The position numbers were made by a program, and so were the translations under genes. Below are positions 51,199 to 59,550 of a stretch of DNA of 64,000 nucleotides, piece by piece (position 1 is the stretch's first letter; each line of letters begins with the position of its first letter). The notes below the pieces were generated by a model. The model was not told where the DNA came from. It saw only the letters and a program-made list of their open reading frames with translations, and made no database searches. The DNA is from JABMOV01 sp964654545 (GTDB lineage Bacteria; Fidelibacterota; Marinisomatia; Marinisomatales; JABMOV01): the NCBI GenBank assembly GCA_964654545.1, contig CAZZIU010000005.1:76384-140383 (forward strand), read 5' to 3'.

Positions 51199-51816
51199 TT
51201 ATTTAGAATATAACTCTACTACAAGTTGTTCATTAACGGTCAGATTCATTTGATCACGATCTGGAATGGCGATAAATGTTCCTGACATTTTTGCTTTATC
51301 AAGTTCTAACCATGGTAATTCAATGTCCCCTTTAATACGTCTCATGGATTCCAAAATGATATCCATTTTTCTGCTCTTTGAACGAACTTGAATTACATCC
51401 CCAGGTTTCACCTGATAGGAAGCGATATTTACTGATTTGTCATTGACTGTAAAATGTCTGTGGCTCACCAATTGCCGTGCTGCTGGTCTTGACGGTGCAA
51501 AACCAAGGCGATAGACTACATTGTCCAGTCGACTTTCCAATAACTGTAATAAGTTTGTTCCAGTTTCACCCACCATTTGATCGGCTTTCATAAAGTAATT
51601 ACGAAACTGCTTTTCCAACAAACCATACATAAATTTAATTTTTTGTTTCTCATTCAGCTGAGTACCATAATTTGATAACCGTTGACGCCGTGATTGCCCA
51701 TGTTGTCCTGGGGCATACGGTTTCTTATTCAGTAAACGATCATATTTGGTATTTCCAAAAATGTTCTCGCCGAATTTCCGGACTAATTTCCCTTTTGCTC
51801 CGCTATATTTTGCCAT
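51199..51816 (-). CDS. rpsD: 30S ribosomal protein S4
   Basis: 205 residues; assembly-initiating protein of the small subunit. The S4 RNA-binding domain, Arg-Leu-Asp-Asn-Val-Val-Tyr-Arg-Leu-Gly-Phe then Val-Ser-His-Arg-His-Phe-Thr-Val-Asn, is clear. The N-terminus lacks the Cys-x-x-Cys zinc knuckle of some S4 proteins, so this is the zinc-free type. Between rpsK and rpoA. Confidence 0.98.
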   Translation of the reverse strand: MAKYSGAKGKLVRKFGENIFGNTKYDRLLNKKPYAPGQHGQSRRQRLSNYGTQLNEKQKIKFMYGLLEKQFRNYFMKADQMVGETGTNLLQLLESRLDNVVYRLGFAPSRPAARQLVSHRHFTVNDKSVNIASYQVKPGDVIQVRSKSRKMDIILESMRRIKGDIELPWLELDKAKMSGTFIAIPDRDQMNLTVNEQLVVELYSK

Positions 51817-51834
51817 TCGTCTTCCTCCTGATCC

Positions 51835-52230
51835 TTATACCCGACGGCGTTTTGGAGGACGACAACCGTTATGAGGCAATGGTGTAACATCCTTAATTGA
51901 TGTAATATTTAATCCTGCTACTGCTAATGAGCGAATCGCTGATTCACGCCCTGCACCAGGACCTTTTACTCGAACTTCCACGTTGTTCAAACCCAAAGAC
52001 TTGGCCTCATTTGCAGCATTTTCAGCAGCTTGTGAGGCGGCATAAGCAGTACTTTTCCGTGATCCTTTAAATCCAGATGTACCGGCTGTCGCCCAAGCAA
52101 CCACATTACCAAATTTATCTGTTAAGGTAATATGTGTGTTATTAAATGTTGCCTTAATATGTGCAACACCGGAAGAGTCGACACTACCCTTCTTTTTCTT
52201 TTTGCGTTTGACTTCTGTACGTTTAGCCAA
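51835..52230 (-). CDS. rpsK: 30S ribosomal protein S11
   Basis: 131 residues ending Asn-Gly-Cys-Arg-Pro-Pro-Lys-Arg-Arg-Arg-Val, the typical S11 tail. The word Asn-Asn-Thr-His-Ile-Thr-Leu-Thr-Asp lies near residue 30. Platform protein of the 30S subunit. A Lys-rich run (Lys-Arg-Lys-Lys-Lys-Lys-Lys) extends the N-terminus. Confidence 0.98.
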   Translation of the reverse strand: MAKRTEVKRKKKKKGSVDSSGVAHIKATFNNTHITLTDKFGNVVAWATAGTSGFKGSRKSTAYAASQAAENAANEAKSLGLNNVEVRVKGPGAGRESAIRSLAVAGLNITSIKDVTPLPHNGCRPPKRRRV

Positions 52231-52248
52231 TGAGTAATCCTTTCTTAA

Positions 52249-52623
52249 CTACGCTTTGCGTCCTAAACCTATAGTACGTTTGCGACCTTTACGGGTTCTG
52301 GCATTCGTTTTTGTTCTTTGTCCGTTTACCGGCAAACCCCGACGATGACGTAATCCACGATAACTGCCGATATCCTTTAACCGCTTAATATTCATTGCAA
52401 CTAAGGAACGGCTCTCACCTTCAACTTTTACTTCCAATTTGCCAATCGCATTTCGAAGTGCAGTTACCTGTTCTTCATTTAAATCATGCACCCGGGTATT
52501 CTGATCAATTCCGGCCTCATCACAGAGATGTTGTGCGGTGGATAGACCTATACCGTAGATGTACCGTAATGAATAAGGTACCTTTTTGTCTCTTGGAATA
52601 TCAACTCCAGCAATACGCGCCAT
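52249..52623 (-). CDS. rpsM: 30S ribosomal protein S13
   Basis: 124 residues. It begins Met-Ala-Arg-Ile-Ala-Gly-Val-Asp-Ile-Pro and has the S13 block Gly-Leu-Arg-His-Arg-Arg-Gly-Leu-Pro-Val-Asn-Gly-Gln-Arg-Thr. Head protein of the 30S subunit that contacts the P-site tRNA. First gene of the alpha-operon part, just after rpmJ. Confidence 0.98.
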   Translation of the reverse strand: MARIAGVDIPRDKKVPYSLRYIYGIGLSTAQHLCDEAGIDQNTRVHDLNEEQVTALRNAIGKLEVKVEGESRSLVAMNIKRLKDIGSYRGLRHRRGLPVNGQRTKTNARTRKGRKRTIGLGRKA

Positions 52624-52631
52624 TGCGGTCC

Positions 52632-52745
52632 CTAACCTTGTCTTTGTTTATGTTTAGGATTTTCACAAATAACCAACACAACTCCGTTGCGTCGGATAAT
52701 TTTACATTTTGAACACATTTTTTTTACAGATGGACGAACTTTCAT
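52632..52745 (-). CDS. rpmJ: 50S ribosomal protein L36
   Basis: 37 residues from the ATG at 52745 to a TAG, a gene too short for usual length cut-offs. It begins Met-Lys-Val-Arg-Pro-Ser-Val-Lys-Lys-Met-Cys. The zinc ligands Cys11, Cys14, Cys27 and His32 are all present, so this is the zinc-binding type. It lies between infA and rpsM, its usual place. Confidence 0.96.
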   Translation of the reverse strand: MKVRPSVKKMCSKCKIIRRNGVVLVICENPKHKQRQG

Positions 52746-52752
52746 GATGCTC

Positions 52753-52980
52753 CTACTTTTGACGGTACGTGATGCGTCCTCTTGTCAAATCATAGGGTGA
52801 TACTTCTAATGTAACTGTATCCCCTGGCAATATCTTGATAAAATGCATCCGCATTTTTCCGCTGACATGTGCCAGCACTTCATGGGTATTGCCACCTATG
52901 TCAATTTCAACTCTAAACATTGCATTCGGCAATGTTTCTTTAATAATACCTTCTACAGTGATTGGTTGTTCTTTAGCCAT
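52753..52980 (-). CDS. infA: Translation initiation factor IF-1
   Basis: 75 residues, a single S1-type OB fold. The family word Gly-Lys-Met-Arg-Met-His-Phe-Ile-Lys-Ile-Leu-Pro-Gly-Asp is present, and the end Arg-Gly-Arg-Ile-Thr-Tyr-Arg is typical. Binds the ribosomal A site during initiation. It overlaps the map stop by eight bases. Confidence 0.97.
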   Translation of the reverse strand: MAKEQPITVEGIIKETLPNAMFRVEIDIGGNTHEVLAHVSGKMRMHFIKILPGDTVTLEVSPYDLTRGRITYRQK

Positions 52981-53731
52981 TTTTGCTACCTATACTGAGG
53001 ATTTTTGGTCCTTGCTTTGTAATAGCAATCGTATGCTCAAAATGAGCGCTCATTGAACCGTCCTTGGTACGGACTGTCCACCCATCACTATCAGTAATAA
53101 CTTCTTTTTTTCCCATATTTATCATTGGCTCAATGGCCAATACCATTCCGGCTTTAAGTTTGTAGCCACGCTTCGGTTCGCCATAATTGGGTACTTGAGG
53201 TTCTTCATGCAATTGTGTCCCAATTCCGTGTCCAACCAATTCGCGCACCACAGAATAGCCATGGTTTTCCACATGAGATTGAATTGCATGCCCAATATCA
53301 GAAACGTAATTCCCTTCTTGCGCTACTTCAATACCCTTAAACAGTGATACTTGAGTCACTTTCATTAACCGCGCTTTATCATCATTGATGCTGCCCACCG
53401 CAAAGGTCCTTGCAGAATCACCATAATATCCATCTTTCTCAGCGCCACAGTCAATCCCTACCATTTGCCCCTCAACCAAAGAAGCCTTACGTGGTATTCC
53501 ATGAACCACTTCATCATCAACAGAAATACACAATGTTGACGGGAAACCCATATAGCCTTTGAATGCCGGACGGGCTCCCTGAGAACGGATAAACTCCTCC
53601 GCGATTTTATCCAATTCTATTAAGGACATTCCGTCATGAATGTATCCTTCTAACAGATTGAGCGTATCCGCAACAATCTGGCAGCTTCGAGCTATGAACT
53701 CGATCTCCCTGTCAGACCTTATTGCAACCAT
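52973..53731 (-). CDS. map: Type I methionine aminopeptidase
   Basis: 252 residues; removes the initiator Met from new proteins. The metal ligands are visible in Gly-Ile-Asp-Cys-Gly, Gly-Asp-Ser-Ala-Arg-Thr-Phe, Gly-His-Gly-Ile-Gly, Ala-Ile-Glu-Pro-Met and Phe-Glu-His-Thr-Ile. There is no N-terminal extension, so it is type Ia-like. The gene lies between secY and infA; adk, often in this gap, is absent. Confidence 0.97.
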   Translation of the reverse strand: MVAIRSDREIEFIARSCQIVADTLNLLEGYIHDGMSLIELDKIAEEFIRSQGARPAFKGYMGFPSTLCISVDDEVVHGIPRKASLVEGQMVGIDCGAEKDGYYGDSARTFAVGSINDDKARLMKVTQVSLFKGIEVAQEGNYVSDIGHAIQSHVENHGYSVVRELVGHGIGTQLHEEPQVPNYGEPKRGYKLKAGMVLAIEPMINMGKKEVITDSDGWTVRTKDGSMSAHFEHTIAITKQGPKILSIGSKNG

Positions 53732-53733
53732 GG

Positions 53734-55071
53734 CTACATGCGGCGGCGGCCGCGAATCTTACCTTTTGACAAAAAGCCGTCGTAATGTCGCATCATTAGA
53801 TGCGACTCAACTTGTTGTAATGTATCCAGTGCAACACCAACAATAATTAACAAACTGGTACCACCAAAAAAGGAAGCCAAATCATAACCTATTCCGGCAG
53901 CTTTCATTATGGCATAGGGTGCAACTGCTATCAATGCCAGAAAGATAGAGCCCGGGAGTGTTACACGGGTTAAAATATTATCAATGTACTCTGCGGTCCG
54001 TTTTCCTGGACGTACACCTGGAATAAACCCACCCTGTTGTTTCATTGTAGAGGATACTTGCACAGGATCAAAAGCTATAGCGGTATAAAAATAGGTGAAA
54101 AAGACTATCATGGTTCCAAATACCAACCAATAAAAGGGATGGTCAAATGAAAACCATCGCATGATGGATTGCATAAAATCATATTCACTGAAGAAGGTAG
54201 CAACCGTTGTTGGAATAAACATAATTGACTGGGCAAAAATGATTGGCATAACCCCTGCTGTATTCACCCGTAGTGGGATATGTGTGGATTGACCACCATA
54301 GACTTTTCTTCCTACAACACGTTTTGCATACTGTACCGGAATTTTCCGTGTTCCCTGGGTCAATCGAATGACAACCCCTACAATTACAATAAATAAGGCA
54401 AACAAAATGAATTCCGATAAAATGGACCGAACACCTTCACGAATAAGTGTAGCCTCAGAGATAATCACGTTAGGAAAACGTGACATAATGCCTATCATAA
54501 TGATAAGCGAAATTCCGTTTCCGATTCCACGTTCCGTTATGCGCTCACCTAACCACATAAGTAATACCACTCCGGTTACCAGTGAAACAATCGCTGTGAA
54601 TGTGAATAACAAACCCGGGTTTGGAACAACTGCTACCGTAGAACCGCCTACATTTGCAGTCATGCTTTTCAGAAACACAGTAACACCATATGCCTGCATA
54701 GCACCAATTAATACCGTTCCATAACGTGTTAACTGGGTAATTTTTTTCCTACCTTCTTCACCTTCTTTTTGTAGGCGCTGGAAATACGGTACGACTGAAC
54801 CCATCAACTGCAGAATAATTGAAGCAGATATGTAGGGCATAATTCCCAGTGCAAATAAGGTTGCTTTTTGGAATGCGCCACCGGCAAAGAGGTCATATAA
54901 ACCAAACAAGGTATTTTGAAAATTTTGAATCGCAGCACCCAGCGCCTCACCATTTACACCCGGAATGGGTACGTGCGCGCCAATACGGACGACAATTAAA
55001 ATACCGAACGTAAAAATGATCCGTTTACGCAGTTCAGGAATATTAAATATATTTTGTATTCGCTCTATCAC
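53734..55071 (-). CDS. secY: Protein translocase subunit SecY
   Basis: 445 residues with ten membrane helices, the channel of the Sec translocon. The early word Phe-Thr-Phe-Gly-Ile-Leu-Ile-Val-Val-Arg-Ile-Gly-Ala-His-Val-Pro-Ile-Pro-Gly-Val and the loop Gln-Gln-Gly-Gly-Phe-Ile-Pro-Gly-Val-Arg-Pro-Gly are diagnostic. Its start overlaps the rplO stop by four bases. Confidence 0.98.
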   Translation of the reverse strand: MIERIQNIFNIPELRKRIIFTFGILIVVRIGAHVPIPGVNGEALGAAIQNFQNTLFGLYDLFAGGAFQKATLFALGIMPYISASIILQLMGSVVPYFQRLQKEGEEGRKKITQLTRYGTVLIGAMQAYGVTVFLKSMTANVGGSTVAVVPNPGLLFTFTAIVSLVTGVVLLMWLGERITERGIGNGISLIIMIGIMSRFPNVIISEATLIREGVRSILSEFILFALFIVIVGVVIRLTQGTRKIPVQYAKRVVGRKVYGGQSTHIPLRVNTAGVMPIIFAQSIMFIPTTVATFFSEYDFMQSIMRWFSFDHPFYWLVFGTMIVFFTYFYTAIAFDPVQVSSTMKQQGGFIPGVRPGKRTAEYIDNILTRVTLPGSIFLALIAVAPYAIMKAAGIGYDLASFFGGTSLLIIVGVALDTLQQVESHLMMRHYDGFLSKGKIRGRRRM

Positions 55072-55508
55072 AGGACTATCGTACTGCCTCCCTGTTCCTC
55101 AATTTTTGCAACAGCATTTTTACTAAATGCATCCGCTGTAATTTCAACTGCACGGGACAAAGATCCATCACCAAGAATTTTAACTGGCTTGTAAGGTGAT
55201 CGGATCAACCCGTTATCATAAAGTACCTGCGAATCAATTTTTTTATCTTTTAATCCTTCTAACACAGAAAGATTAACAAGCTGATATTCTTTTCTGAACA
55301 AATGATTCGAAAAACCGCGTTTTGGTAATCGGCGTGCCAAGGACATCTGTCCACCTTCGAACCATGCACGGGTTTTATTCCCGCTTCGTGAACCGGCACC
55401 TTTGTGTCCACGACCACCCGTTTTTCCTAAACCACTTCCAGCTCCACGACCTCGTCGTTTCGTATCTTTATGCGCTCCTGCTGGTGATTTTAATTCGCCC
55501 AATTTCAT
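55068..55508 (-). CDS. rplO: 50S ribosomal protein L15
   Basis: 146 residues. The Gly/Arg-rich N-terminal extension that reaches into 23S rRNA is clear (Arg-Gly-Arg-Gly-Ala-Gly-Ser-Gly-Leu-Gly-Lys-Thr-Gly-Gly-Arg-Gly), followed by Phe-Glu-Gly-Gly-Gln-Met-Ser-Leu-Ala-Arg-Arg-Leu-Pro. The start abuts rpmD (one shared base). Confidence 0.98.
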   Translation of the reverse strand: MKLGELKSPAGAHKDTKRRGRGAGSGLGKTGGRGHKGAGSRSGNKTRAWFEGGQMSLARRLPKRGFSNHLFRKEYQLVNLSVLEGLKDKKIDSQVLYDNGLIRSPYKPVKILGDGSLSRAVEITADAFSKNAVAKIEEQGGSTIVL

Positions 55509-55705
55509 TACAGTTCCTCAACCTTCAAAAGAAAATCCACTTTACGTATCATTCCACGAATAACCGGATTGTCCTCTTGCTCTACGGAATGATTTAGTCT
55601 TTTTAAACCCAATGCTTCCAGGGTTTTTCCAAAATTCTTATTATGGCCAATAAGGCTTTTTACCTGAGTAATTCGTATCAATTTATTTTTTGTTTTCTTC
55701 GCCAT
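55508..55705 (-). CDS. rpmD: 50S ribosomal protein L30
   Basis: 65 residues from the ATG at 55705, which gives the usual L30 start (Lys-Leu-Ile-Arg-Ile-Thr-Gln-Val-Lys-Ser). The frame is open upstream to 55762 inside rpsE, but those residues are not L30-like. The block Leu-Gly-Leu-Lys-Arg-Leu-Asn-His-Ser-Val is typical. Confidence 0.95.
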   Translation of the reverse strand: MAKKTKNKLIRITQVKSLIGHNKNFGKTLEALGLKRLNHSVEQEDNPVIRGMIRKVDFLLKVEEL

Positions 55706-55706
55706 A

Positions 55707-56204
55707 TTAATTAAATACTTCTTTAATGGTGATTCCACGTTTGTTAGCCACTGATACTGCATCCTGAAGATTTACTAGTGCCTCCATAGTAGCTCTAACA
55801 ACATTCAGTGCATTGTTTGAACCCAGACGCTTTGTAAGAATATTATGAATTCCAACCTGCTCCATTACCGCACGAACTGCAGAACCTGCTATGATACCAG
55901 TCCCAGGAGATGCAGGCTTTAACATCACACTGCTGGCACCGTATTTTCCAATCATTTTATGTGGAATGGTACCGTTTATCACTGGAATGCGTATAATATT
56001 CTGCTTTGCATTTTCTTTTGATTTATTGATCGCAGCTATGACTTCATTGGCTTTTCCGAGTCCGACACCTACATGTCCTTTTCCATCACCAACCACCACC
56101 AGCGCCGTAAAACGAAACCGTTTTCCACGAGATGTCACTTTGGCCACCCGTTTAATACGGACAACTACTTCTTCTTGTAAATCTAATTCAGCTGGGTTAA
56201 TCAT
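55707..56204 (-). CDS. rpsE: 30S ribosomal protein S5
   Basis: 165 residues. The double-stranded RNA-binding N-terminal part (Val-Val-Arg-Ile-Lys-Arg-Val-Ala-Lys-Val-Thr-Ser-Arg-Gly-Lys-Arg-Phe) and the C-terminal block Gly-Thr-Gly-Ile-Ile-Ala-Gly-Ser-Ala-Val-Arg identify S5, a fidelity protein of the 30S subunit. Between rplR and rpmD. Confidence 0.98.
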   Translation of the reverse strand: MINPAELDLQEEVVVRIKRVAKVTSRGKRFRFTALVVVGDGKGHVGVGLGKANEVIAAINKSKENAKQNIIRIPVINGTIPHKMIGKYGASSVMLKPASPGTGIIAGSAVRAVMEQVGIHNILTKRLGSNNALNVVRATMEALVNLQDAVSVANKRGITIKEVFN

Positions 56205-56225
56205 CTGTTTACCAATTCTCCAAAA

Positions 56226-56597
56226 TTAAAATGACAAGCCACCTTCACGGGCAGCATCTGCCAAAGCTTTTACACGACCATGGTATGTGAAACCATTTCT
56301 ATCAAGCACAACTTTTTCAATCTTTTTTGTTTTTGCACGTTTTGCCAATTCTTTACCCACCAATACACTGGAGTCAGTCTTGGTAGATGCTTTTGCAACA
56401 GCAGTTTTCAGTCCCTTATCGTGCGTTGATGCCGAAACCAGCGTTTTGCCAGTAAAATCGTCAACTATTTGCGCTTCAATATGTTTGTTGCTCCGAAAAA
56501 CACATAATCGAGGCCTTTCAGCATGAAATTTTGCAACACCTTTGCTGCGATTTCTGTTTCGCGTTAAACGGGCAATTTCTTTTTTCGATTTAGCCAT
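56226..56597 (-). CDS. rplR: 50S ribosomal protein L18
   Basis: 123 residues; binds 5S rRNA. The block Arg-Pro-Arg-Leu-Cys-Val-Phe-Arg-Ser-Asn-Lys-His-Ile-Glu-Ala-Gln and the tail Phe-Thr-Tyr-His-Gly-Arg-Val-Lys-Ala-Leu-Ala-Asp-Ala-Ala-Arg-Glu-Gly-Gly are typical of bacterial L18. Confidence 0.98.
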   Translation of the reverse strand: MAKSKKEIARLTRNRNRSKGVAKFHAERPRLCVFRSNKHIEAQIVDDFTGKTLVSASTHDKGLKTAVAKASTKTDSSVLVGKELAKRAKTKKIEKVVLDRNGFTYHGRVKALADAAREGGLSF

Positions 56598-56599
56598 TC

Positions 56600-57136
56600 C
56601 TATTTACCTACTGTTTTTCCTTGTTTGGAACGGACATATTCATCCTTATAACGAATACCTTTACCCTTATAAGGTTCTGGTTTTCTAAAGGATCGAATTT
56701 TGGCTGCAACTTCACCAACCAGTTGTCTGTCAATACCTGAAATGGATATTTCCGTACGATTTGCTTCAATATCAATACCTTCGGGTGGATCGAACACAAT
56801 TTCATGCGAATATCCAACCTGCAATACCAAACGTTTGTTATCCACAAAGGCCTGATAACCAACGCCAATAATCGTTAATTCTTTTTTAAATCCTGAGGTC
56901 ACTCCAGTCACAGCGTTGGACACCAATTGTCTAATAGTGCCATGCAAAGATCGATGTTTTCTGGAATCTGAAGGACGTGTGACAACTATCTTATTCTCTG
57001 TAATATTTACGTCAATTTCAGGATGTGTTGATACATCGAGCTGTCCTTTTGGACCTTGAACATGCAGCATTGAGTTTTTCAGCGTCACCTCAACACCACT
57101 TGGAATATCTATGGGGTTTTTACCAATTCTTGACAT
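56600..57136 (-). CDS. rplF: 50S ribosomal protein L6
   Basis: 178 residues with the two L6 repeats. It starts Met-Ser-Arg-Ile-Gly-Lys-Asn-Pro-Ile-Asp-Ile-Pro. The C-terminal signature Lys-Pro-Glu-Pro-Tyr-Lys-Gly-Lys-Gly-Ile-Arg-Tyr is present. It starts six bases after rpsH. Confidence 0.98.
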   Translation of the reverse strand: MSRIGKNPIDIPSGVEVTLKNSMLHVQGPKGQLDVSTHPEIDVNITENKIVVTRPSDSRKHRSLHGTIRQLVSNAVTGVTSGFKKELTIIGVGYQAFVDNKRLVLQVGYSHEIVFDPPEGIDIEANRTEISISGIDRQLVGEVAAKIRSFRKPEPYKGKGIRYKDEYVRSKQGKTVGK

Positions 57137-57142
57137 TAGACC

Positions 57143-57541
57143 TTACCAAACATTGCAAAGTAATTCACCGCCAACATTTAATTTCTTAGCGGCTTTATTT
57201 GAAACAACACCTTTTGAAGTTGAAATTATGGAAATACCCAACCCATCCAGTACACGTGGAATCTCATGGGCATTAACATACACACGACAACCGGGAGTAC
57301 TTACTCGTTTTAATCCGGTTATCACCGGTTTGCCCCGATGGTCGTATTTTAAAAAGATGCGAATATTAACTTTATCACCATCGGCAATAAAGATGAAATC
57401 TTCAATGTAATTTTCTTCCTTCAAAACGAAGGTGATACGTTTTTTTGTATTCGAGGCAGGAATATCAACCCACTTCTTGTCCACCGCCATCGCATTACGA
57501 ATGCGGGTTAAAAAATCTGCAACGGGATCCGTCATTGACAT
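57143..57541 (-). CDS. rpsH: 30S ribosomal protein S8
   Basis: 132 residues; binds 16S rRNA and in some bacteria represses the spc operon. It starts with Asp-Pro-Val-Ala-Asp-Phe-Leu-Thr-Arg-Ile-Arg-Asn-Ala. The end is Asn-Val-Gly-Gly-Glu-Leu-Leu-Cys-Asn-Val-Trp, the S8 signature. Confidence 0.98.
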   Translation of the reverse strand: MSMTDPVADFLTRIRNAMAVDKKWVDIPASNTKKRITFVLKEENYIEDFIFIADGDKVNIRIFLKYDHRGKPVITGLKRVSTPGCRVYVNAHEIPRVLDGLGISIISTSKGVVSNKAAKKLNVGGELLCNVW

Positions 57542-57554
57542 CTATGTATACTCC

Positions 57555-57740
57555 TTACCAACTTGCCTTAGTCACGCCCGGGATTTCACCAAGTAACGCC
57601 ATTTCCCTGAAACAAAGCCTGCAAAGTCCGAATCGTCTGATATAACCATGAGGTCGTCCACACTTAAAGCATCGATTGTACTGTCTTGTTGAAAACTTTT
57701 CAGGTCGTTTTGCTTTAACAATAAGAGATTTTTTTGCCAT
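57555..57740 (-). CDS. rpsN: 30S ribosomal protein S14, zinc type
   Basis: 61 residues, the short zinc-binding form of S14. The four ligands are Cys24, Cys27, Cys40 and Cys43 around Gly-Arg-Pro-His-Gly-Tyr. The start shares one base with the rplE stop. Confidence 0.97.
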   Translation of the reverse strand: MAKKSLIVKAKRPEKFSTRQYNRCFKCGRPHGYIRRFGLCRLCFREMALLGEIPGVTKASW

Positions 57741-58378
57741 TAAGCAGCCTCAGCTTCCTCTACTTGTTTGACGGGTTTTTCACGTAATGGTAATCCAAAT
57801 TCTTTTAACAACCAATAGGCCTCATCACTTGTTTTGGCCGTTGTTGTAATCGAAATATTCATTCCACGAATAGCATCTATTTTATCGTAATCAATTTCTG
57901 TGAAAACGATCTGCTCTTTTACTCCAAAATTATAATTACCGCCTTTATCGAAAGATTTAAAGGACAACCCATTAAAGTCGCGGGTTCGTGGCAAAGCAAT
58001 AGAATTTAATCTTTCAAAAAATTCATACATCCGGTTTGCGCGAAGGGTAACCATGCAGCCAACTGGAAATCCTTTCCGGATTTTAAAATTGGATATATCT
58101 TTTTTAGATTTTGTTACTACCGGCTTTTGACCGCTGATGAGTTTTACTTCTTCTAAAGCGCTTTCAAGTGCCTTTGTATTGTTTTTTGCGTCACCAATAC
58201 CCATATTTAGGGTTATTTTTGTCATTCTTGGTACTTCTGAAACACTTGAATAATTGAATCTTTTTTTCATGTTTGGAACGATTGATTCCAAATATAATTT
58301 TTTGTAATTAGGGATATATTTGCTTCCCTTTGGTGCCGTTTTTTTGGCAGCAGTTTTCTTTTTTGTTTTTTCTGCCAT
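57740..58378 (-). CDS. rplE: 50S ribosomal protein L5
   Basis: 212 residues, about 30 longer than typical L5. The N-terminal addition is Lys/Ala/Thr-rich (Lys-Lys-Lys-Thr-Ala-Ala-Lys-Lys-Thr-Ala). The core word Val-Pro-Arg-Met-Thr-Lys-Ile-Thr-Leu-Asn-Met-Gly and the block Phe-Pro-Val-Gly-Cys-Met-Val-Thr-Leu-Arg are clear. The C-terminus also carries a short Glu/Ala tail. Binds 5S rRNA. Confidence 0.97.
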   Translation of the reverse strand: MAEKTKKKTAAKKTAPKGSKYIPNYKKLYLESIVPNMKKRFNYSSVSEVPRMTKITLNMGIGDAKNNTKALESALEEVKLISGQKPVVTKSKKDISNFKIRKGFPVGCMVTLRANRMYEFFERLNSIALPRTRDFNGLSFKSFDKGGNYNFGVKEQIVFTEIDYDKIDAIRGMNISITTTAKTSDEAYWLLKEFGLPLREKPVKQVEEAEAA

Positions 58379-58379
58379 G

Positions 58380-58688
58380 TTAATTCTCTATTTCCTGACC
58401 AGTTTTCCTTGAGATCCGAACTTTTGTTCCATCTTCTAATATTTTGTACCCAATTCGGGATGCATTTCCGCCATGAACGACCATGACATTAGATATATTG
58501 ATGGGTGCTTCTTTTTCAACAAATCCACCGGCTTGGTTTTCCTGTGAAGGTCGGGTGGCACGTTTAATAAAATTAACACCCTCAACCAAAACACGATTCT
58601 GCTTTGGAAATACTCGTAGTACTTTTCCTTCGGAGCCTTTGTGGTTACCACTTATAACGCGAACCGTCATTCCTTTTTTCACAAACAT
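58380..58688 (-). CDS. rplX: 50S ribosomal protein L24
   Basis: 102 residues with the KOW motif near the start (Val-Arg-Val-Ile-Ser-Gly-Asn-His-Lys-Gly-Ser-Glu-Gly-Lys-Val) and the ending Thr-Lys-Val-Arg-Ile-Ser-Arg-Lys-Thr-Gly. Early assembly protein of the large subunit. It shares one base with rplN. Confidence 0.97.
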   Translation of the reverse strand: MFVKKGMTVRVISGNHKGSEGKVLRVFPKQNRVLVEGVNFIKRATRPSQENQAGGFVEKEAPINISNVMVVHGGNASRIGYKILEDGTKVRISRKTGQEIEN

Positions 58689-59056
58689 TACAATACCTCT
58701 GGAGCCATAGAAACAATTTTCATATAACCACTATCACGCAATTCACGCGCAACAGGCCCGAAAATACGTGTACCTCTAGGTTCACCCGTTGTGTTCAACA
58801 ATACTGCTGCATTATCGTCAAAGCGAATATAAGAACCATCCTGACGTCGTACTTCTTTCTTAGTCCGAACCACCACGGCACGTATGACCTCTCCTTTTTT
58901 TACCATTCCGCCAGGAATTGCGGATTTAACGGTAACAACGATCACATCACCAACCGATGCATAGCGTCGCCGGCTTCCACCAAGAATTTTAAAACACAGG
59001 ACCTCTTTGGCTCCTGTATTATCGGCTACTTTTAATCTTGTTTCTTGTTGAATCAC
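58688..59056 (-). CDS. rplN: 50S ribosomal protein L14
   Basis: 122 residues, the normal length. Begins Met-Ile-Gln-Gln-Glu-Thr-Arg-Leu-Lys-Val-Ala-Asp-Asn-Thr-Gly-Ala and has the word Gly-Thr-Arg-Ile-Phe-Gly-Pro-Val-Ala-Arg-Glu-Leu-Arg. Highly conserved across the whole chain. Confidence 0.98.
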   Translation of the reverse strand: MIQQETRLKVADNTGAKEVLCFKILGGSRRRYASVGDVIVVTVKSAIPGGMVKKGEVIRAVVVRTKKEVRRQDGSYIRFDDNAAVLLNTTGEPRGTRIFGPVARELRDSGYMKIVSMAPEVL

Positions 59057-59061
59057 TTCAT

Positions 59062-59328
59062 TTATCCAATTTTTTCCGATTCACGGATAATTTCACTCAC
59101 TTGCCAACGTTTCAATTTGCTCATTGGTTTGGTATGCGATATACGAACCAGGTCACCCATTTTCGGTTCTACAGATGCCACATGAGCCATATATTTTTTA
59201 TTTCTGCGAATATATTTTTTGTATACAGGGTGTTTGACCTTCCAGGAAACATCCACAACAACGGTCTTTTCCATTTTTGTACTGACTACTTCACCCACCA
59301 AGGATTGTCTTCTACGCGTTTCAGCCAT
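59062..59328 (-). CDS. rpsQ: 30S ribosomal protein S17
   Basis: 88 residues from the ATG at 59328, which follows the rpmC stop by one base. The frame is open to 59361 but those codons belong to rpmC. The S17 OB-fold words Gly-Glu-Val-Val-Ser-Thr-Lys-Met-Glu-Lys-Thr-Val-Val-Val and Gly-Asp-Leu-Val-Arg-Ile are present. Confidence 0.97.
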   Translation of the reverse strand: MAETRRRQSLVGEVVSTKMEKTVVVDVSWKVKHPVYKKYIRRNKKYMAHVASVEPKMGDLVRISHTKPMSKLKRWQVSEIIRESEKIG

Positions 59329-59329
59329 C

Positions 59330-59545
59330 TTATTCCCCATCTTTGGGAACACGTAAACCAAGTTCGTATTCCCGCAATACTGTTTTAATTTGAGCGATTT
59401 CTTTTCTCAATTTCCGAATTTCCAGTGGATTTTCGATTTGCTGTAGAGCTTTTTGGAATTTGAGATTACGCAAGGCATCAATATTATCCTGCAATTTCAC
59501 TTCCAGCTCATTAACGGTCATTTCTTTTAATGCTGAATTTTTCAT
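59330..59545 (-). CDS. rpmC: 50S ribosomal protein L29
   Basis: 71 residues, two long helices; sits at the exit tunnel and helps dock the SRP. The family word Leu-Arg-Asn-Leu-Lys-Phe-Gln-Lys-Ala-Leu-Gln-Gln-Ile-Glu-Asn-Pro is clear. Between rplP and rpsQ. Confidence 0.96.
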   Translation of the reverse strand: MKNSALKEMTVNELEVKLQDNIDALRNLKFQKALQQIENPLEIRKLRKEIAQIKTVLREYELGLRVPKDGE

Positions 59546-59550
59546 TCCCG